Source of the DNA: Chiridota heheva
Lineage: Eukaryota > Echinodermata > Holothuroidea > Apodida > Chiridotidae
Direction of reading: 5' to 3'
DNA length: 64,000 nt
NCBI GenBank assembly: GCA_020152595.1
Contig: JAIGNY010000132.1
Location: 676,001 to 740,000 of the forward strand
A program made the position numbers and the translations under genes. Below the pieces are notes generated by a model, which made no database searches, had not been told where the DNA came from, and saw nothing but the letters and a program-made list of their open reading frames with translations. Positions 36,640 through 47,439 of the stretch are shown here, piece by piece (positions within the stretch are counted from its first letter, which is position 1; every line of letters begins with the position of its first letter).

Positions 36640-37512
36640 TTAACGTGTGCAGTGTGTATGGCTGGTGTTTACACAGGTATATTCGGGTACGCGACCGATT
36701 GTGTTCTTACCCAGTTCCGAAAATACAAACTGGGTATGGATTTTCATAATATTACCAATTGCAGACTCTTTCTGTTTCAGAATTGTATGTTGAAAGAATA
36801 AATCTTAACTTACAAGAATTATAAAGTGTATGTTTCCTTTCTATTCTGATGCAATACAATAAAACGATCACAAAATATTGGCACAGATCGCAGAAAAGAT
36901 GTTGAACGAGCGACGTGGCTACATGTAGTAACGTACACCAGTGGTAATACATGTACTAGTAGTGCAAAACTTAAACTCTCTAAACTTTGCTGTAATTTTT
37001 TTTATTTCAAACCAGTGCGCAACAAGCAGTGTATGTAGTATGCTGTAGAAAAAATATATTGCGGTTTTACATAACCAAACTGTTTTGAAAGCGTGTCTGC
37101 TATTTGCTGAAAAATATTATGAACCAATCAAAAGTTGTGTTCAAATGAAATTGTTACGTGTTACTGAGTGTTCATGTAACAGAATTTCTGGTGGAATCAG
37201 TCTCAGTAATTCCCAGTATAGCGTTAATGAGGTAGAATCGTGCATTTAATATTCCAGAATACCAAGTGACCCGTCTCGTGAAATTTTGAGGAAGTGCGTA
37301 TATTATTATTTTACGGTATTTTATGAAGACTGGTAAATAAAAGAGACAAGAAACATTTGTATTCTGTTTCTTTATTCACAAAAACAAAAGGTACGATTTA
37401 AAAACAAAGAAATATCACAAGATTTTACAAAGGTACACTGTTAGATTTGAACACATATACTACTTCTGCGAAAAAATTTGAAAAGGCTTTGTCGGATACT
37501 CTGATACCCTGC
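36640..37512 (-). repeat. Long dispersed repeat X, copy 1 (inverted relative to copy 2)
   Basis: This stretch is the reverse complement of 44640-46480 once the hAT at 45203-46203 is removed. Shared blocks include GTGCGCAACAAGCAGTGT, AAAAAATATATTGCG, GACAAGAAACATTTGTATT and TCTAACAGTGTACCT. The copies differ at roughly one base in six, so the duplication is old. It carries an AATAAA-type signal only in one orientation. I cannot assign it to a class (solo LTR or long SINE are options). Confidence 0.8.
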
Positions 37513-37518
37513 GATCTC

Positions 37519-38030
37519 TGAAGGTCATGCAGCCCACCATTCCGATCAAACCCACCATAAACAACCTCTCTCGTGTCGACAACGTTCATATTAATGCCTG
37601 TCTTAGAATAGGTCACACCCACCTCCTTATTGGCTCCCCCAACCCCTCTGCAACAATTGCCATTGCACCCTCACAGTCCATCACTTTCTCCTTGCTCGCC
37701 AGCTTTAAAACCTTCACAGAGCTTCCCTCGCTCTATACAACTCAATTGCCAAGTTTTCCAGAAAAACCATCTGGATAAAATTATCTCCTTCATCTTGCTT
37801 CACCTCTTCAACAATATTTAGTCCTTCTCTTCCACCCCCCTCTGCCCCTCTCTCTACTCTGTTTTTTTCACCCATGCACCTCCTCTCTCGATCTCAGCTT
37901 TTAGTTCTTGTATTTCTCTCATTCTCCCCCTGTTTTCTTTTCTTCCTACCTCTAGAATGATCTAACCTCTCAGGCACAATTTGACCCTCATTGTCGTGGT
38001 GCTGTTAAGCCCAAACAAACAAACTTAATA
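37519..38030 (+). mobile_element. RNase H-bearing LINE, short 3' end copy
   Basis: It starts at GTCATGCAGCCCACCATTCC and matches 57670-58190 to the end. The translation across frames includes RIGHTHL and a cysteine-knuckle region degraded from a CNNCxGxLTIHxVLLxC-like motif. The last bases, GGTGCTGTTAAGCCCAAACA followed by AACAAAC, are the same 3' terminus as in the two other copies. It sits directly at the end of repeat X copy 1. Confidence 0.8.
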
Positions 38031-39599
38031 GACACTTAAAAGTAGATTTTATCATCAAAACTAAAAGATTTCATCCTCAAAACTAATTTGTCCATTCACA
38101 CATCAGACTTTCTGTATACTCAGTAAGCAGCACAAGTACAAAGAGTGTGTGTAGATTTCTGAGCCCACTCTTCTGATTTTTAGTAGCAGAGGACATTTTC
38201 TGTAAATATTGATTGACTTCTGAGTGTGTAGGTCTTTAAAACTTAAAAAAAGTGTGCAAAAATGATGCCCTTTTAGTAGGAAATTCAAAACAAGTAAGTG
38301 GGACCTAGTATTCAAAGGTAAAGTTGGCCCGTTTTCTTTAACAAAAAAAACTATATACTATTTCCACGAAAATAGTGAAAAAATTATATGTTCAAACTTA
38401 TGAAATTTCAATGTTTCTGTGATTTATTTTTTGAGAAAGAGACAATGTAAAAAAAGATTCCTTTCAGAATAATGGCTGTTTATTTGAAGATTTATGTACA
38501 TTATAATCTGTAAATTTACTTACAAATTTGTACTTTCCATTTTTTGTGCTGGAGCAATATTACCTGGTACAAAACAGTTATATTATTTCAATGTGACGTC
38601 TTGCAATTTGCATATCGATATTTTGATATTATCGATATATATCTAGCGATATATCGATGTTGTCTGAAGGTTATATGAATATTACTCGAGCTTATCGCCC
38701 AGCAAATAGTTACGAATGCTGAGTTTTTCAGAATTTAATTGGAAAAATGGGAATCTGCAATGACTAAATCCCAGATTCATTATAGTAAAGTGAAGTAAAA
38801 TGACTTCATCAACCTCAATGGAACCATGCTTTCTTTGGGTGTTTCACTCAATTTATGGTTAATGATAACCCATGTGTCAGACAGGATCAGGGAACGGGAG
38901 TTACGCTCATTTAATTTCATTCTGACAAGGGCTAAGATTCTTGCATAATCATTGCATACTCTTGAGGAATGAAGGTGTCCAAAAGCTTAACAGATTTTGT
39001 AAAGTTTGAAAAGGGAACGGAGAAGTCTTTCTCAGTACTGTAAGTACATGTGTACTGTCTGTATGTAAAGATTACATAACTGGATTGCAGAATTACAGTT
39101 ACTGTAAGTGGAGGATTTCCAATAGTATACTTAGGTAAACTTTTAAAAGGTTAGATGTATTTTGTAATGTGATATTTATGTGGTGGTATGGCATCCAATA
39201 CAAAAGTGCAATAATGTGTATCATGTGAAATGAGAAGGTTCTTTGAGGCATAAATTAAACTAATCAACTTTTCTGCAGGTCACAATGAGTTTTAATGTCA
39301 TTTTAACCTTGGCTTTTCCTGCTACATTTATTGTATATGCTGCCAATGTGATAATCACAAAATTAATATTTTCCAGCTAAATTACGTAACCCTCGCCCAC
39401 TCCACCCCACCCCATCCCAAAAAACAACATAGTGTGGTTTTATGATAAGATCTGAAAGTGTATCATCGAAAGTGTATTTTGAAAACAATTTGAACTTGTC
39501 AGATTAGTTAGTGTGTGTGTATGTGTGTGTGTGTGTAACGGAGGAGGAGGGGGTCAAAGGACAATCGAAATGACACAGCAAATGAATTGCAGCCAGAAA
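38031..39599. other. Non-coding sequence with TATCGATA cluster and (GT)n
   Basis: At 38610-38660 overlapping palindromes (ATATCGATATTTTGATATTA, TCGATATATATC, GATATATCGATG) form an AT-rich cluster. A (GT)n microsatellite lies at 39512-39536. No gene is seen. Confidence 0.5.
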
Positions 39600-40955
39600 A
39601 GTGGTACTCCTGTTTAGCTGACCAGTGAGTTGGTCTGTAACCGTGTACCCAGAGGTTGCGTTATAATTTTCTGCCTGGCGTAATTGCTTACGACAAGCCC
39701 TTGAAGTTTGGCGTATTTTGTCAATTTGCCGTCGTATGTACAGGGCATTGCGTAATGTACAGGGCATTGCGCGCTAGCGAAGCATGCAAGTAATTGTTAT
39801 TAACACAACACACTTGTGTAGGCCTGCCTCGCTAAAGTGAATGAAAATTGCGCTTAAAATACCAAAAACATTATAAAATTGGACTATTATTATCATAAAA
39901 AATATTACGAAAAAGTTTATACCCAATCCTTGTATAATGTTGATTGTTGAGTCATGAAATTTGGATTAACAATCCCAAAATAAACTAGAAAATACTTTTG
40001 TTTATCGTATTCAAACTTTCATGAGGTTTTAGTGAAGTTTGACCAATTGTCGGCAATGATATACTATTAAGATCTTGAACACGCCTACTTCTTTACAGTA
40101 TAGTAACTTGACTTGCAGACTGTGATCACTCCACAGATACACGATCAATAAAATACAGGGGGAAAGTTAAATCCTAGCTAATAATATTGTTGACAATTGA
40201 CAGCCTGCATTCAAAACAACATCAAAACTTTCACATACACTGTATGTACAGTGTACGTACATCATGCATAGGGTCTATGTACTAGCCTATAGGCCTATGT
40301 GTTTATGGCAACTACGGGCATGTTGAATCATTTGGCCGTTAGTCTCGTAGTTGTGTCATTTTTCTTTTATTTATGAGTAATTCAAAATCATTTTGGTGTG
40401 AAATAAAAGTTTAAATGGCATCAGAGAGGTAAGATGTTCATTATTTTAGCTATATTAATGAAAAAGCCTGGCGTAAAATTCCACATGCTATATTCTAAAT
40501 CTTACGACGCAGGTACAACCTATGTCGTAAAAAATTTCAGCCATGGCGTAAAATACAACAAATTTGTCGTTAACGCGATCTCTGCGTGTACCTCCCTAAA
40601 TGGGATACCAGTCTATCTGATACTTCTCTTTTGCTGATCAGTGAGTAGGACTGACCATATACCTCCCTGGATGGGATGCTAGTCTGTCTGGTACTTATTT
40701 TCACACCTGACAAGTGATTAGGGATGTGACCGTATACCTCCCTAGATAGGATACCAGTCTATGTGGTACTCCTGTTCAGCTGACCAGTGACTACGACTGT
40801 GACCGTGTACCTCCCTGGATGGGATACCAGTCTGTCTGGTACTCATTTTCAGCTGACCAGTGAGTAGGACTTTGACTGTGTACCTCCCTAGATGGGATAC
40901 CATCTGGTACTCATTTTCAGCTGACCAGTGAGTAGGGCTGTGACCGTGTACCTAT
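39600..40955. repeat. 73-bp minisatellite split by a hAT insertion
   Basis: The unit is about 73 bp and contains CTGACCAGTGAGTAGGACTG, GTGACCGTGTACCTCCCTGG and ATGGGATACCAGTCTGTCTG. About five copies run from 40585 to 40955. A detached part-unit lies at 39600-39649. Removing the insertion at 39650-40584 restores a continuous unit across CCGTGTACC|TCCCT. Stops occur in all frames, so it is not coding. Confidence 0.9.
39650..40584. mobile_element. 935-bp non-autonomous hAT-like element
   Basis: It is flanked by the 8-bp direct repeat CGTGTACC at 39642-39649 and 40585-40592. The ends are inverted: CAGAGGTTGCGTTA on the left, and CAGAGATCGCGTTA as the reverse complement of the right. The host 73-bp repeat is continuous after excision. 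GGCGTAA/TTACGCC and TTACGAC words cluster near both ends. There is no transposase frame. The 8-bp duplication and CAGAG ends indicate the hAT superfamily. Confidence 0.85.
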
Positions 40956-41490
40956 TAGAGATATTTCATTTCTACATCTGCTTAAAGCGTGCTTGAACCA
41001 TGGATCATTATTTATGGCAACGTTTTTCAGTCTAAGGAGTAATTTGAAGACAATGTTTTGTGATATTACTTACTTATTTTTGGGTCGGCCATCACAATGG
41101 TTTTGCGGTGGTTATTGTAGGGATAGAACCAGTTATGTGAAAATTTGGAGATTCTCAATTGGTGGTTGTCCTGAAGGTTGCCTGTGGACATTTGTTGGTA
41201 TGCACGCAACGCAAATTTTGCTGAAAACCCAAGTTGTCCATCCGGGCTTTGTAAAGTAAATGTCATGGTTGCCTGGATAAGAATAAAATGTTTGGTTGTT
41301 CTTGGCAGCCGGATATATGATTTGTGGAATGCTATCTAGCCCCACTGTTCACACTAGGAATTCTAATTTGACGATGAATTGCTTTAATTGACTAATCTGT
41401 ACTGAGGTTTAGTGTCATGTGCTAAAGCATTTCAAAATTGTCACCTTTGTAATTGATCTAAATTAAGGAGGGGAATCCCTGTCCAAACCA
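40956..41490. other. Non-coding sequence, no gene recognised
   Basis: Overlapping frames of 66-88 codons occur on both strands at 40993-41345 but show no domain. The frames mirror each other, suggesting a stop-poor stretch more than a gene. Confidence 0.4.
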
Positions 41491-41498
41491 GTGCCCAG

Positions 41499-42551
41499 TA
41501 GAGCTGTGACCATTTAGCCTGTACACGGTACACGCTCGCAAATCTTGTAAACGGTTACTTAATACTTCATTGCGAGTAATCGTTTTTCATAGTCAGTCTT
41601 GCCGTTGAAAATCAACATGATCATTCATGATTCAAATCACACACACATTGGGCTGACAAAATTTCAATCAATGACCTTTTACAAACTGTAAACTCGATTA
41701 GCATAATCCTTTTTAAATGTGCGAAATCACAAATGCGCAGTAATCATGAATGAATAGGGATATTATGCACTTTGATTTCGCCGAAATCTGAGTAATCTAA
41801 CTTGTAAAATGCACTGCGAATGTGCAGCAGTAAACTGAAACTAACAATAGGCCTAACGTTAGGCCATAAGGCTTTAAATCCCACACAATCAAGGCCCGTT
41901 TTACGAGCTGTTAAATCGTCAAAAAAAAAACACTTGAAAAATAATTGAGTCGTGACAATCAGTACATTTACATGTAAATATTACCTGATGACGCAAATAA
42001 ATTTTGCAAAAAAGAAAAAAATATTGCGTAATAAACAAACAGAAAAAGGTTTTAACAGAGCTGAAATTCTGCATGCGTCTCAAAGATGGCGGCCATTGTT
42101 TTGAGAGGACTGATATTTCAGAGGTTCCTGGTGGTAAAAAGGGGTGGTGGCGTAGTTTTGAAATGTTTTACGGCGAGGTATATCATAGGCCTAGTATGCA
42201 AGATTTTTACAGAAGAACTTTGAAAGCTACGAAAAAAAGTTACGTGATGTTGAGTTTAAATGACATTGAAAGGAAGTTATCTGTTCTTTCTAAACTGAAT
42301 TTCCATGCATATTTTTCATAAAACTGATGATTTATACTGTAGAAGTAAACTTTTTACGATTTGGACAACAAAACTCAGCGTCTATTTGGGCAATGGTACT
42401 GGTTGCGCGATTTTTTTTACTTAGCCTCGTAGTTTTGGAGCAATTTTGGCATATTTCCGAAAATTACGGTACTAAGCGCGTGTACACGATACACGCTCGC
42501 TTTTTTGGGCGTGTACACGTTTACTAAAATCCCTAAACATTCACAGCTTTA
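41499..42551 (+). mobile_element. 1,053-bp hAT-like element, complete copy
   Basis: The 8-bp direct repeat GTGCCCAG flanks it at 41491-41498 and 42552-42559. The terminal repeats are TAGAGCTGTGACCATTTAG on the left, and TAAAGCTGTGAATGTTTAGG as the reverse complement of the right. Just inside both ends are copies of GTGTACAC/ACACGCTCGC and GTAAACG(G)TTACT. The interior is AT-rich and non-coding; frames at 42004-42321 and 42327-42527 carry no transposase motifs. The sibling at 45203-46203 is clearly homologous end to end. Confidence 0.9.
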
Positions 42552-42559
42552 GTGCCCAG

Positions 42560-44527
42560 TACCATTTGTTTACACCTCTCTAACGAGGGAGCTTATGAGC
42601 TCCACCTTTCAAATTCAAATTGTTCAGAATTAATGTCCTTATTAATGTCCTTAATGATTTGAATGATGTTTACATAACTTTAAGTTGTGGATATCAGGGT
42701 AGGAAGGTCATGTAATTACAAGGCATGTAAGCAATGTTGAATAACATGTCCAGATCAGATATTTCTGTAAGAAGTACAGTATGTATACAAGTAACATTAT
42801 AACCATAGTGAAATGAATATTAATTGTTGGTTTCTCTTTATTTACCGAGGAAAGGGACTTTCCCATTCAAGTGTCAAGGTTTTTGATGGTCATTCAGCAC
42901 TGTATCTAAAATTTGAAATATACTGTTGCTATGTCATTCTGTTTTAGTGAATTTTTTTCATTGGTTTGAATTTATCTGGGACCTTAGCAATCATAGCAAC
43001 AGGATGTTGATTAAAACATGGAAACAGATTTGATGCTGTACTTCCTTTTTGCACTCATCATAAAATCAGTTTTTTTTTCCATCAGCTCAGCAGAGCTTTA
43101 AAGTTTAAATGCTTTTTTTTATAGGGAAGACAGGTATTTAAATCTTTATAGTGCTTAAAGAGGTACATTTCGTGGCAGATGTATGGCAAAAAAGGAATGA
43201 GTGAGATAACATATACTGCACAGTAGTTTTACATGATGAATCGTACAGTAGGTGGAAGCAGAGTTGTGTACTTGTACAGTACATTATGATTGCCTTGTTA
43301 CAGGATTTCAGAAGTGTTGAAATTTCCAGCAAATCAATATTAACAATTACTTATTCTTGAAGTATAAAACAGTAATTAAAGGATATAAATATTGTCATGA
43401 GATAGATGTGCATTTAAATTTGGAATAGACAACAAATTCTGAATATTTCTTTTCATAAGTAAGTTGTTTGAATAATTGGGATGGGCTTTAAGACATATTT
43501 TTTATTTTCAGGCACTACTGTATAAAGAAACATTTGGTTCTAGCAAGGAAGAACCCTTTAGTAGTGACTTGGAAGTTTTTAAGTGCTGGTACTGAACCTT
43601 GAACTAGAGGAAAACACTCCCAGATCTACTTTTAATTCGGAGTTGAGTTTGACCAAAATGTTTCAGTGCCTGTTCCTTGGTGTCTCGGGATACAATATGT
43701 ATCTTGTTGTTGCTACAGTAAGCCCTGGAACATGTGCTTTGTGGAAAGGAAAATATGTTTTCATTTCTTGTTTGATGCAAAGTTTTTTTCCAGGAGGACA
43801 CTGAATACTTGATGCTGTTGAAGAGTAAATGCTTATGACATCATAGAATGCCTTTGTTGTTTTTTTGGCACACAGTATCAGATAGAAAAATTCACCTGAA
43901 TATGTACAGTAACAGATTTCCTGGGATTTTTGTTTTACAGTGTACAACTAGCTTCATGCAGTACTCGAAATTAGCATAAGCCCGCTAACCCCCGGCTAGT
44001 TGATTTTTCGTACGGGGTTAGTACAATTTCCATCATTAAAGCCTGGCGGGCTAGTCATATAATCATAAATTCCAGTACATGTATGTTTATCAGCGTTTGA
44101 CAAATCGCCCAAAATTTCACTTGCCTGCCGGGAAGACACATGCGCAGAATATGAGATGAAAAAACTCGGCAGACTATTTATTTGGGGGTATGGTAAAGAC
44201 TTAAAAAACTTTGGATCATAATTTTCTGTGGCTTACAGACTTGTGATGAAGGATTCACATAAAATAATGCCAGTCTTACTGCATGTACATCACAAATTAC
44301 CATTAACAAGTTTGCACATTGATGTGTGAAAATAAAAATAAAGCTGTAAAATTGTCAATTTTTAAGCGAGTTTGATAGAAGTTTTGGCTAATGTTAGGGT
44401 TGTAGGTATTACTAAATCTATCATGTGTGTAAATGTGTATGATACTGTACAGACATGTATTCTGTTGCAGTTGTGATGACAGTATGGTGTGAAACACTCT
44501 AGAGTTGTAGGTGAAAACAAAAACCTT
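42560..44527. other. Non-coding sequence, no gene recognised
   Basis: AT-rich, with no supported exon. A GC-richer patch at 43978-44060 (GCCCGCTAACCCCCGGCTAG) contains an imperfect inverted repeat with CCTGGCGGGCTAG. Confidence 0.45.
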
Positions 44528-44610
44528 TAATGTTTGCTGGTTGGTTTAAGCGGTAGAGCATCCTCCTTTGATGCGGGAGGCCCGGGTTCAATCTAGTGTT
44601 TGCACCAGGT
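44528..44610 (+). mobile_element. tRNA-like pol III head (SINE-type)
   Basis: TGGTTTAAGCGG (44542-44553) matches the pol III A box, and GGGTTCAATCT (44584-44594) matches the B box at normal tRNA spacing. An anticodon-arm-like stem (CCTCC...GGGAGG) lies between them. The T stem no longer pairs (CCCGG against CTAGT), so a functional tRNA is unlikely. It abuts repeat X copy 2 and may be its promoter head or an adjacent SINE. Confidence 0.55.
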
Positions 44611-44639
44611 CCAAAAATTGGACCGGGTACCCAACCTGC

Positions 44640-46480
44640 ATTATCGGTTGGGTATCTGACGTGCCGACAAGGCCTTTTCAATATTTTTCGCGAAAGTAGT
44701 ATATGTATTAAAATCTAACAGTGTACCTAACAGTGTAAAATGTTAGGATATTTCTTGTTTTTTCAATCGTATCTTTGTTTCTGTGAATAAAGAAATAAAA
44801 TACAAATGTTTCTTGTCTCTTTCATTTATCTGTCTTCATAAAATACCGTACAATAGTAATTTACTCATTTTCTCCAAATTTTACAGGACGGGTCACTTGG
44901 TATTCTGGAATAAAACATGTACACGATTCCACGGTTCCGTTATGTGCACGCTTAGTAACACAATACAGCAAAGGAAAAGTCCTTTATTATTTGTCAAAAA
45001 CGTGGCTTGTGAAAAATAGGTGTTACAGTTTTTTCAGCAAATAGCAGGCCCGCTTTTAAAATAATTTGGTAATGTACAATCGCAATATATTTTTTCTGCA
45101 GCATACTACACACACTGCTTGTTGCGCACTGGTTTGGATATCTTTTTTTTACAGCGAAGTTTAGAAAGTTTAATTTTGTGCTACTAGTACATGTACTACT
45201 ACTAGAGCTGTGACCGTTTAGCGTGTACTCGCTACACGCTCGCAAATCTTGTAAACGTTTACTAAATACTTCATTGCGAGTAATCGTTTTTCATAAATTA
45301 TAGGCCTAGTGTCTTGCCGTTGAAAATCAATATTCATGATTCAAATCACACACACATTTGGCTGACAAAATTCCAATCAATGATTTTTTACAAACTGTAA
45401 ACCCGATTAGCATAATCTTTTTTAAATGTGCGAATCACAAATGCGCAGTAATCACCAATGAATGGGGATATTACGCACTTTGATTTCGCCGAAAACTGAG
45501 TGAAACTAACAATAGGCCTAACGTTAGGCCATAAGGCTTTAAATGCCACGCAATCAAGGCCCGTTTCATCGACCAAAAAACACTTGAATCGTGACAATCA
45601 GTACATTTACATGTAAATATTACCTGATGAGTCAAATAAATTTTGCAAGAAAGAAAAAATATTCCATAATAAATAAACAGAAAAGGTTTTAACAAAGCTG
45701 AAATTCTGCATGCTTCGCAAAGAAGGTGGCCATTTTTTTCGAGAGGACCAATATTTCAGAACTTCCTGGTGGTGGTGGCGTAGTTTTGAAATGTTTTACG
45801 GCGAGGTATATCATAGGCCTCAGTATGCAAGATTTTCACAAAACTTTGAAAGCCGTAGCGAATAGGACAAACAAGTTACGCGATGTTGAGTTTAAATGAC
45901 ATTGAAAGGAAGTTATCTGTTCTTTCTAAACTAAATTTCCATGCATTTTTTCCATAAAAATGATGATTTGTACTGTAGAAGTAAACTTTTAACGATTTGG
46001 AAAGCAAAACTCAGCGTCTATTTGCGCAATGCAGTCAGTACTTTTGCCATACTAGTTGCGCGATTTTTTTACTTCGCCTCGTAGTTTTGGAGCAATTTTG
46101 GTGTATTTCCGAAAATTACGGTACTAAACTCGTGTACACGATACACGCTCGCTTTTTTTGGCGTGTACACGTTTACTAAAATCCCTAAACGTTCACAGCT
46201 CTAACTACTACTAGCAAACATACGTTACTAGCCACATTGCTCATTCAACATCATTTATGTGATATGTGACAATATTTTGTGATCGATTCGTTTTATTGTA
46301 TTGCATTGGATTAGAAAGGAAGCACACTTTATAATTTTTGTAAGTTAAGATTTATGCTTGTAACATAAAACTCTGAAACAGAAACAGCTTGCAATTGGTA
46401 ATATATGAAAATTAATACCCGGGTTGTATTTTCGGATCCGGTTAAGAACACAATCGGTTGGGTACCCGAATATTTTGGGT
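44640..46480 (+). repeat. Long dispersed repeat X, copy 2, interrupted by hAT
   Basis: The two parts, 44640-45202 and 46204-46480, match copy 1 (36640-37512) on the opposite strand. AATAAAGAAATAAAATAC at about 44786 gives polyadenylation-like signals. Both outer parts carry GGGTACCCAA and CGGTTGGGTA palindromic words, which may be remnants of inverted ends. The hAT inside shows that X was present before that insertion. Confidence 0.78.
45203..46203 (+). mobile_element. 1,001-bp hAT-like element inside repeat X
   Basis: The 8-bp direct repeat ACTACTAC lies at 45195-45202 and 46204-46211. Terminal repeats are TAGAGCTGTGACCGTTTAGC on the left, and TAGAGCTGTGAACGTTTAGG as the reverse complement of the right. 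It aligns throughout with 41499-42551, with small indels. Its terminal repeats are better paired than in the other copies, so it may be the youngest of the three. It has no coding capacity. Confidence 0.92.
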
Positions 46481-47439
46481 ACCCGTGTAAAAACTAGTCC
46501 AATCCTGGGCCGGGTCATATACTAAAGACTTTAAAAATGGAACCTGCTGCTTGTTATAGTCTGGCGCTCAACATTAATTGGACAGAGTACTGCAGGGTAA
46601 TAATGTGGGTGGTGACAGGTCACGCCTTTAGTTGTTACAGTGGGACAAAGCCACACTGAGCATAGTCCTTGGAACTTGAGAACATTCTGGGTTTGCATGG
46701 ATGCTAGGTTTCTTTGTAAAGTGCTTTGAGAGGGCTGTGCCTTGTAAGTGTTATATAAGCACATCACATTATTATTCATTATTGTATACAGTAGAAATGT
46801 TAATTGATTAAATTATGTTTTGATACAAAGGTAATGTTAAAGAAAGATATTCAGTTTTTGGTTTGTGGTAAAAAGGGGGTATGCAAATTAGTAAACCCCC
46901 AGAAATTGTTTTGTTATTGGTTTTGCTATAGTACTTGAGGAACATATCATGATCATGTCATTTGAGAAGCTTTATGAAGAGGATATAATTTTTTTTGTAA
47001 GCTTTTGTGGCCATTTCCCTCTCTTCTCCCCATACAAGCACGTATATATGTGCCTGTTTGATATCTTCAAACCAATGCTTGAACAGCATCTTGAGCTAAT
47101 TCCAAGTACTCTAATTGTGGCAGTAGATTTCCAACATGTATACAAAATTTATCAATATTGATAACTTCTGTGTTTGCATGATCCCAATCTAGCCATTTGG
47201 AAGTATTTATACCAGGTAAAATATTTGCCCTTCTACATTTCGTAAGATATATTTCTTTGTCACATTAACTCCTGCTTTGAAGGAATAGCTATGAAAGCAT
47301 CTAATATAATAAAAGAAACAAAATGGTGAAGAAAGTATTCAAAAAGCTTTTTCTGGTCAAGGTACTATATGTCTATATGTTTTTGAGTTAAAGTGACTAT
47401 AATCAGAATTTGTAAGGTGTTACTCCTATACAGGAGTCC
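46481..47439. other. Non-coding sequence, no gene recognised
   Basis: Short frames only. Nothing structural is seen before the large minisatellite begins. Confidence 0.45.

Noticed and set aside
36478..36801. 107-codon frame as a host gene
   Set aside because: It extends into repeat X, the frame is not kept in the second copy, and no domain is recognised.
42004..42527. 105- and 66-codon frames inside the hAT-like element as a transposase
   Set aside because: They show no hAT domain motifs, and the homologous copy at 45203-46203 does not keep the same frames.
44528..44610. Functional tRNA gene
   Set aside because: A and B boxes are present, but the T stem does not pair and the acceptor stem cannot be closed convincingly.
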